Program-made: the position numbers and the translations under genes
Source of the DNA: Syngnathus acus
Taxonomy: Eukaryota > Chordata > Actinopteri > Syngnathiformes > Syngnathidae
NCBI RefSeq assembly: GCF_901709675.1
Contig: NC_051087.1
Coordinates: forward strand, 6,751,319-6,815,318
Direction: 5' to 3'
Length of the DNA stretch: 64,000 nt
Part shown: positions 44,157 to 64,000 of the stretch, piece after piece
Layout: each line of letters begins with the position of its first letter
How positions within the stretch are numbered: the first letter of the stretch is position 1
The notes under the pieces: generated by a model
Told to the model about the DNA's origin: nothing
Databases searched by the model: none
The model's input: only the letters and a program-made list of their open reading frames with translations

Positions 44157-44228
44157 ATTTCCCACTGAGATTCGAACTCGAATCGTTGGATTCAGAGTCC
44201 AGAGCACTAACCACGACACTATGGAACC
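44157..44228 (-). pseudogene. tRNA-Gln(CTG)-like pseudogene
   Basis: The minus strand reads ggttccatagtgtcgtggtt, agtgctctggactctgaatc, caacgattcgagttcgaatc, tcagtggg. This matches vertebrate tRNA-Gln with a CTG anticodon. The 3' side of the acceptor stem (gtgggaaa) no longer pairs with ggttcca, and one anticodon stem pair is C-A, so it is probably not functional. Confidence 0.6.
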
Positions 44229-44355
44229 CTGCCTTGTGAGGGATGGTAGATACATGGTTTCATGAAATATCTAACAAGCGAATATACTGCCAAAATGGTT
44301 TTATGGGGGAGCATCAAGTAACAATGTTGCAAATATCTCCAGAGTAAAATGTTTG

Positions 44356-44426
44356 ATTTTTCCAGAGATTTGAACTCACGTCACTGCGGTCAGAGTCTAA
44401 AGCACTAACCACTACACTATGGAACC
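44356..44426 (-). pseudogene. Second tRNA-like remnant
   Basis: ggttccatagtgtagtggtt and a B-box gagttcaaatc are present, but the anticodon stem (tttagactctgaccgc) is not paired. It probably shares an origin with the copy at 44157-44228. Confidence 0.5.
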
Positions 44427-45177
44427 CTGGCTCATGATCCATGGACCCCCAACCCTAGCCCCAACCCTAATCTCGCATAACGGCGCAGCCCTTCATTTTC
44501 TTCTTTGTTTTGTTTTACGGCGAGGTGGCACCAGCTTCAATGCGCATTACCGACACCTACTGGTTGAAGTCATATGAACTGAAAAAAGAAGGAATCACTT
44601 TAGGAAGTCAATCGTTCACTGAAAAGATTCGTTCTTTTGAACGAATCGTTCACTCACGAGCCAACACTATCACTCATGAGCCAACACTGGTCGGCGGGCT
44701 TGCAGTCGATTGTGACTCACTATGAAAGCTTTTCGTGCGATGAGCTGAGTTGCATATCAGTTTGTCTTGTTGAAATGTTCAAAACAGGCCCACATGTTGG
44801 AACGAGGGAGGAAGCCACAGTACCCTGATAAAATCTTCACAAGCACAGAGAGAATATGTAATATCCATACAGCAGGGCACACTATGTGAAAGCAAACCTC
44901 TGTAAACCAAACGTTAACCACTGCCTCACCGTGCTACCCTGCATTTTAAGTAAAGTATAGTTAGAGATGAAAATTTACAAAAGTTTTTATTTTATTTTCA
45001 CAGTCTGTAGTCACATAGCACAGAAAGTACACAGGTAGTGTAGTGGAAAAAGCCAACAAGGACAAGAACTGTCAGTGGTTATCACAACAAGAATAACTAC
45101 CCAATACATCAGTGCTTTGCCAATATATTGACAAAAGAACAAAAGTAAAAGTGGTTCATGTGATATTTGGTGAAACC

Positions 45178-46660
45178 TCATTTTTCAAAATAAGGCAGGT
45201 AGAACAACTTGAAGCCTCTTCTTCCTCGGACAGCACAGCTGATGTATATCACATGATACACTGGAGAGAGTTCATAGAATAGGAACGTTATAATTCATAT
45301 AGCTGTCCGGAATGTAAAAAAAAAACAAAAAAACTTCTGAGTGAGACTTGACATTTCATTACCTCCAGGAATGAAGAGCATGAATCCAGGCACAAAAAAG
45401 ATGGCACTTGAAACACCTGTGAGAAAACAGAATACTGTATTATGGCCTGTATTCAGAATAAATTACATTTGATTCCAGCCCTAGATTTTGTAAAGGTAAA
45501 GGACAAAATGTGTTGGTGTGTGTCTGTTTTGCCAAAGAGGAATTTCTCCCTCCTTTAGAACAGACAATAGAGTTTCTATATTCTATTGCCTGTTGATATT
45601 GATATTATAAATGTTCTCACATAAAAAACACTATTGCTTCTAAGCAGATGTTTATGTTTCTTACCTGCATTTGGATTCAGCTGTATGACAACGCCAGTGA
45701 AAATAAGAGCTACAAAAAAAGAGGACATGCAAATTACCAGGGTCCAGTTCAAATTGAAATGGACTGTTTGGGCCCATGTGGGCATCAAACTTACCAACTC
45801 CAGTGAACAGGAGAAGGAAGGAAGCAAGGACAACTCTTCTGTTTTTCTTCACCAGCGGATGAGAAACCCACCTGCTCAACAAATTCATGTACAGTGAGGG
45901 ACCAGCTTGAGTTGTCTGTGTATATTTGTGTGTGTGTGTGTGATGCAATCTCACCCGCAACAATGTGCTGAAAGTTGTGTGACAGAACTCAAGGTGCTGA
46001 AGGACCACTGAGAGCTGCAGTAAGACAAAGTGGCGGGGTCACTGTACAAAAAAACATTCAACTGTATCAGTACAAAACACAAACTCACAAAAAAAATGCA
46101 GTTCAACTTCACTTTTCCACAAAAACACAGTGCAACCTTACATTTCCACAATACTCATGCATTTTTGGAAATGGCCAGAGAAACGACTGAATTGATTGTT
46201 TAAATTTACACGTAATTTGTGGGCAGGCACTCCATGTGTCTTTAAATATTTCACATCAGTTAGCAGTTTTTGTTTTGTTTGTAATGGTTCATTATAGACA
46301 TGAAACTGATTTGGGCCAACCTGATTTTGAAGAAGTTGTTAAAAGAGGAATTGCCATTGTTGGTAAGCGGGTCTTCATTTTCCAAATTCTACAATAGAAC
46401 AGAAAACGGTAAAGCAACAAAAACACATTTGTGCAATAGGTGAGTCTTACTTGATACTTCAGGTTACTGTGCTCGGCCGAGGCAAGCAAAACGGGCGAGG
46501 GATGAGGTTGAGATTTAGAGAAAGTCAGAGGCCCGAACGTGAGCTCTGCTTCCCTGTCCTTGTCCCGAGCATCCCATCCGTCAGCGTCCACGCCAGACAT
46601 GTCTCCTTCTTCATCCACCTCCAACACGAAGGCATCGTCGATAGTGAACTGTGTTGCCAT
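45178..46660 (-). CDS. tmem134: Transmembrane protein 134
   Basis: Seven coding exons, 46451-46660 (ATG at 46660), 46321-46388, 45955-46014, 45795-45871, 45665-45709, 45363-45416 and 45178-45260, join in phase to 198 residues (human 195). The N-terminus MATQFTIDDAFVLEVDEEG matches the family's FSIDDAFEL. It continues with NLKYQ/NLENEDP, SSQWSFSTLSSVTQ, HPLVKKNRRVVLASFLLL, a first membrane segment ending FTGVVIQL, SSAIFFVPGFMLFIPG, and the conserved end VYHVIYISCAVRGRRGFKLFYLPYFEK. The two-helix protein is reported at perinuclear/ER membranes; its function is poorly known. The exon 2 donor (AG before GTTGGC) is weak but phase continuity supports it. It is next to aip, as in human 11q13. Confidence 0.94.
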
Positions 46661-47428
46661 GGTGATTGCCTCTTACGCGTTGATGGCTTGTGGTTTGAGG
46701 TTCACTGTGGTTGGGGGAAAATAAGAACAGATGTCATCGCAACTCATAATCATGAGTATAAAAATAGAGACAGCATTTTTTAAAGGCAATTTTAAAATGG
46801 GATTTTTGTACTAAAATGTTAATACAAGGATAAGTAATTATAAGTTAACCCTGATTTCCTGCGTGAGCTAGTTAACACCAGTTAAATCTTTACTTGTGAG
46901 CGGAAAAAACAAGTAATTTGCGTGTTAGGGCAAACAGGAAGGCTAAGCTGCTCTGATCTCAGTCTTTGTTTCCGCTAGACGATCAGATGACCAAGAGGAA
47001 AACTTACTATCTTCAAACACTTTTTCCTTCTCAGAAGTTCAGCTGGACTCCAACACGTTTGACACAAGACTTACATATCTCCTCAATTTCTAGTAACATC
47101 AGCGGTAGCGAGATGCTAGCTTTTTGAGAGCGTCAAACGCGTTCCCAAAACTTCCCAGTCTCTCGCTCTTTTTAGTTGTTTTCCCCCCTCAGCAGCCGGC
47201 TATCGATTGCACATGCCTGATTACGCCCAGTGGATGTCCGGGAGCGCACTCAATCGATGATCGATTTATCGATGGAACTACCCATGTTGTTGACCACAGT
47301 TTTACTTCTTTTAAGTTCAACCAGAGAATTTATGACTACCGTAAAGTTATTTTTAGAGCTACAACAAAACTACATAAATTGTTTTGAAAAATATAAAAAG
47401 CCTATATGTGGCAGAATATATATCAAAA

Positions 47429-47650
47429 CATATCAATTAACCTGTTTGGTGCATTTTTTCCCCCACAAGTGCGTGTCACTGAAATATGCTAATATTGCAC
47501 TATATTTGCAACATATCAAGTAACACTATATATATTTTTTTTTACATATCAATTAAGCTGTTTGGTGCATTTTTTCGCACAAAGTGCGACTTACTGAAAT
47601 ATGCTAATATTGCACTATATTTGTCCTGCAAATTGTTCAAAAAAGAAGAA
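47429..47650. repeat. ~119-bp tandem duplication
   Basis: acatatcaattaa(c/g)ctgttt, ggtgcattttttc, then tgaaatatgctaatattgca and ctatatttg occur twice, first at about 47429-47535 and again at 47546-47650. Confidence 0.85.
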
Positions 47651-48333
47651 CAGACTTCACCTGGAAATCTGATACAGCAATTGCTCCATCTATCCATTTT
47701 AGAACTCTAGAATTGTTCCCAGTTGACTATTAGAACCAACTCATGTGATTCCAATGTCGTTAGTGAATAATCCCTCCGAACGAAACTGCAGGTACGATAA
47801 CAGGTGAAGAAGAACAAACGTGGTGAAACGACTTTTGTTTATTTTGAGAAGTAGTGACACAACATGACCACATGGTGCCAGTCACACTGCGATCGTAACT
47901 GAATAAACAAGACTTCTCACAGCCCTCTTCCTTTCTTTGCATTTTTACCACTCAGAGCGTTTCGGAAGGCAAGTGTCAAACACAAAGTAGCACATACAAA
48001 CATCCTGAATGACATCCTGCACAGAAAAAAAGCACGCTGATGCCACAAACTGTCAACATATCAGCACGCTCCACGAATACAAGCTGATGATTATTGCTAA
48101 GCATGCAGCTACATTGCAGATCAAATGTGAGCAAAGCATGCAAGAGGGGCAGAGCCGCTGACAAAGAATCTATCACAATCATTTCATTTTGGTTTGATTA
48201 TCTCATCACACTGGGAGCTTTTGATGCATAGAGAAAGAAAAGGAGGAGCCAACATGTTAGCTCAAGCTTTTTTTGTCAAAGCCATCCAAAGACTTAGCTG
48301 TTTTCATAGTCATGTTCATAGCTTTTTTTTTTT

Positions 48334-48427
48334 TTAAACCTGTGTCCTTTTTCCCCATTCAGAATACTCTTTCACAAGGTTGTAGAAGGACTCGATGAAT
48401 CGATTGGACTGAACATCCCTCAGGTCT
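48334..48427 (-). pseudogene. Coding-like fragment, possibly a relic exon
   Basis: On the minus strand 31 codons read RDLRDVQSNRFIESFYNLV, KEYSEWGKRTQV, then TAA, with protein-like composition. A candidate acceptor AG precedes it at 48428, but the upstream tract is not pyrimidine-rich. Reading further upstream meets stops in every frame. I do not recognise the family. It could be a terminal exon of an unseen transcript, a pseudogene piece, or chance. Confidence 0.3.
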
Positions 48428-49533
48428 CTGGGCGTGCGTTAGTTGACCAGAGCCCGGTTAAGGGCTGTTGATAAATGACACACACATGTTGTCAACAAGC
48501 CAAGACTCAGCAGGGGATACTTTTGTTTACAACCAGCTTTCACGTTTTCCACAGACCGATTTCGGGTCATCTTTGCCACTTAGTGTATGAAAATAAACCT
48601 GATATTCATTCGTATTATAAAAAGAACTGATCACAGAAATGGTCATTAAGTCCTTATGTCGTGAGTCTCCAAGTGACACACTCTATTAGGATGTATTAGA
48701 GGAGTTGAAAGCAATGTCATTCCCATAAATCAAGTGACAGCACCGCGAATGGATGAATTACTGCATGATATTGGCCTGCAGGAAATAAAACTTGCATCAT
48801 TTATTGATTGATATTATACACTTGGAGTAACAATGAGAAGCTCACCTCTCAAACATCAATCTTTTTGCACGTCGATGAGTATGCAGCAAAGTGAATGCAT
48901 TGAGGCATAAACACTCACTGGACACTTCATTAGGCACGCAATCAAAAGAGAACCAAGACATGAGCTGAATCAAAATGTCGCAAAATATTACAACCACCTT
49001 TCCCTCAAAAGCTTTGTGAGGGACATCTTTTAATGCAGTTCTTGTATTGGATCTCATTGGATTGTGCAGCCGTCTCAAAAATACTTCTATGATTGTGAAC
49101 CGATGAGATGACACGTGATTGACAGCTTGTCAGTTGTGCTTTCCATGCAGGAATGAAAACAATCACTAGAGGCAGCAGAGGGTTGCTGTCTGCTGCGCTG
49201 CTTCATTCCTATCCTTGTGTCCCCCTTATTCTGTTGTCTCATACACACACACACTCACATTGAGCCACAGACTGTGCTTCTTGAAGTTCAGTTGTGATAT
49301 TTGGAACAGGGCACCATGTTAAAAGAGATGCTGCAAAGACAGAAAATCCAGGCACTCAAATTCTCACTGCCTGCTTCACACATACACATAGATTACAGTC
49401 ACAAAGACAATGAAAGTTCAAAACACTTGACATGTTAAAGGAACAAATCCACCGAATGGATCTTTTTGTGCTTTTAAAGTAATGAGACTGCGTTACTATA
49501 CAAGCCAGCATAGCGATGGTGTATTGACACTGT

Positions 49534-49940
49534 GGGCCTGATTTACTAAAGAGTTTCTTGTGCGAAAAAGGCACAAACTTGACTAGTCACGCAAACAGAT
49601 GTGGAAGCTAACAGGGAGCACCTCGGACTGCGTTCACCAAATGCACAAAATACATTTCATTTTGGTAAAAGTATATGCAATCGATGTCTTAGGCAAGCTC
49701 AATGTGATTTAATAAACCTGAGACGAATTGCGATGGCTGATTTTGAATAAGTACCTCTGAAGGCAGGAGCAAGCAAACACGCAAAGGTGAAAACTATCTG
49801 CAGTACCTCAAATGCTCAAAACCTTCCATAAAAAAAAACACCTGTTGCTAAAAACATGCCGCTATCTGTTAGAGAGAGTGCACAAGTGCGCACACAGACA
49901 ATTTAGCGCCTCTTATTTGGGATCTTAGTAAATCCGGCCC
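49534..49940. mobile_element. MITE with ~17-bp terminal inverted repeats
   Basis: The left end gggcctgatttactaaag and the right end cttagtaaatccggccc are inverted near-copies, 407 bp apart. The interior has no frame. The ends resemble a hAT or Harbinger-type fish MITE; no clear target duplication was seen. Confidence 0.7.
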
Positions 49941-50218
49941 AAAGAGTCACATCGCCTCGCACAGTTGCTGGCCTCGTTCATGGAGTGAATTCTAATCATC
50001 TCTTCATTAGTTGTACATTTGAACAAGGACATTAGAGCGACTTGCACAAGGTCTAAATGACAACGTTGTGTGTATCCCTTTTGTTACATTTATGAGGGCA
50101 ATTTGGTTCACCATAAAAAAATAAACACACTTTTTTTAACATCACTGATGTCATAATGAAGATCATTTACAAAGAATCGGAGCTGTCGGCATTAAATGAC
50201 GGATTTCATCTTCATCAC

Positions 50219-50238
50219 GATGACATTATTATTATTAT
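50219..50238. repeat. (ATT)n microsatellite
   Basis: About six ATT units, just downstream of the last exon of the DOC2 gene. Confidence 0.8.
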
Positions 50239-50315
50239 TATTATTGCAGTTTTTGTTCTTTTCTTTGATCTTTCAGGGGGGGGTGCATGTGTGTTTACTG
50301 TGTGTCTGGTGTGAT

Positions 50316-64000
<13,685 letters not shown>

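Larger units (their letters stand above)
41563..44660. mobile_element. Composite non-autonomous DNA-element block
   Basis: The left part has gtgatgtgcattccag and ttcgttcaaaagaatcgttc (41625-41644). The right part has gattcgttcttttgaacgaa (44626-44645), an inverted near-match. A second inverted pair is atgaagggatgcgccgttat at 42037 and its near-complement at 44476-44497. The gtgatgtgcattccag motif recurs at 42533. Inside lie the hairpin array, three tRNA-like remnants and duplicated segments. No transposase frame was seen. The outer boundaries are approximate. Confidence 0.55.
41459..45177. other. Spacer between aip and tmem134
   Basis: The stretch is almost entirely a composite repeat block (41563-44660). 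It contains no supported coding exon. The 68-residue frames that recur on the minus strand are by-products of the tandem array. The aip promoter should lie in about 41459-41560. Confidence 0.6.
46661..50315. other. Spacer between tmem134 and the DOC2 gene
   Basis: The tmem134 promoter lies at the left end. The spacer holds a duplicated AT-rich segment (47429-47650), a coding-like fragment (48334-48427) and an inverted-repeat element (49534-49940). No complete gene was found. Confidence 0.5.

Noticed and set aside
44157-44228. Functional tRNA-Gln gene
   Set aside because: The acceptor stem 3' side is lost and an anticodon-stem pair is broken; called a pseudogene.

Overview
The window is nuclear DNA of a ray-finned (teleost) fish. 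Genes are split into short exons with GT/AG introns, and the exon-joined proteins are clear orthologues of vertebrate GPR83, ANKRD49, CDK2AP2, AIP, TMEM134 and a DOC2-type double-C2 protein. The spacer DNA holds many fish-type tRNA-headed SINE copies, CA/GT/TCTG microsatellites and palindromic MITE-like elements. No bacterial operon, CRISPR array or rRNA gene is present. I assigned exons by reading splice sites and checking that reading phase carried across each junction; nothing was searched against a database.

Layout. (1) 1613-7218, plus strand: the 3' part of a large chromatin-type gene. It joins a SET-like C-terminal piece, a C2H2-like zinc finger, an acidic tract, a tyrosine-recombinase-derived domain and a basic C-terminal module. 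(2) 7219-13771: gene-poor, with a striking mirror pair of perfect palindromes at 10080-10385. (3) 13772-15150, minus: ankrd49. (4) 22224-28812, plus: gpr83 in four coding exons. (5) 28813-36647: long gene-poor spacer ending in a probable CpG/NRF1-type promoter. (6) 36648-37987, plus: cdk2ap2. (7) 39080-41458, minus: aip, with an unexpected hydrophobic C-terminal extension. (8) 41563-44660: a composite repeat block holding a ~235-bp tandem array of long hairpins and three tRNA-like remnants. (9) 45178-46660, minus: tmem134. (10) 50316-62296, minus: seven 3' exons of a DOC2 gene that continues beyond the right edge.

The genes do not form one pathway. AIP, CDK2AP2, TMEM134 and DOC2G(P) are neighbours on human 11q13.2, while GPR83 and ANKRD49 lie together at 11q21, so the window joins two blocks that are apart in human. 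PITPNM1, which lies between AIP and CDK2AP2 in human, is not seen. The most unusual items are the domesticated recombinase/SET-like gene, the hairpin array block, and the possible membrane-tail form of AIP.
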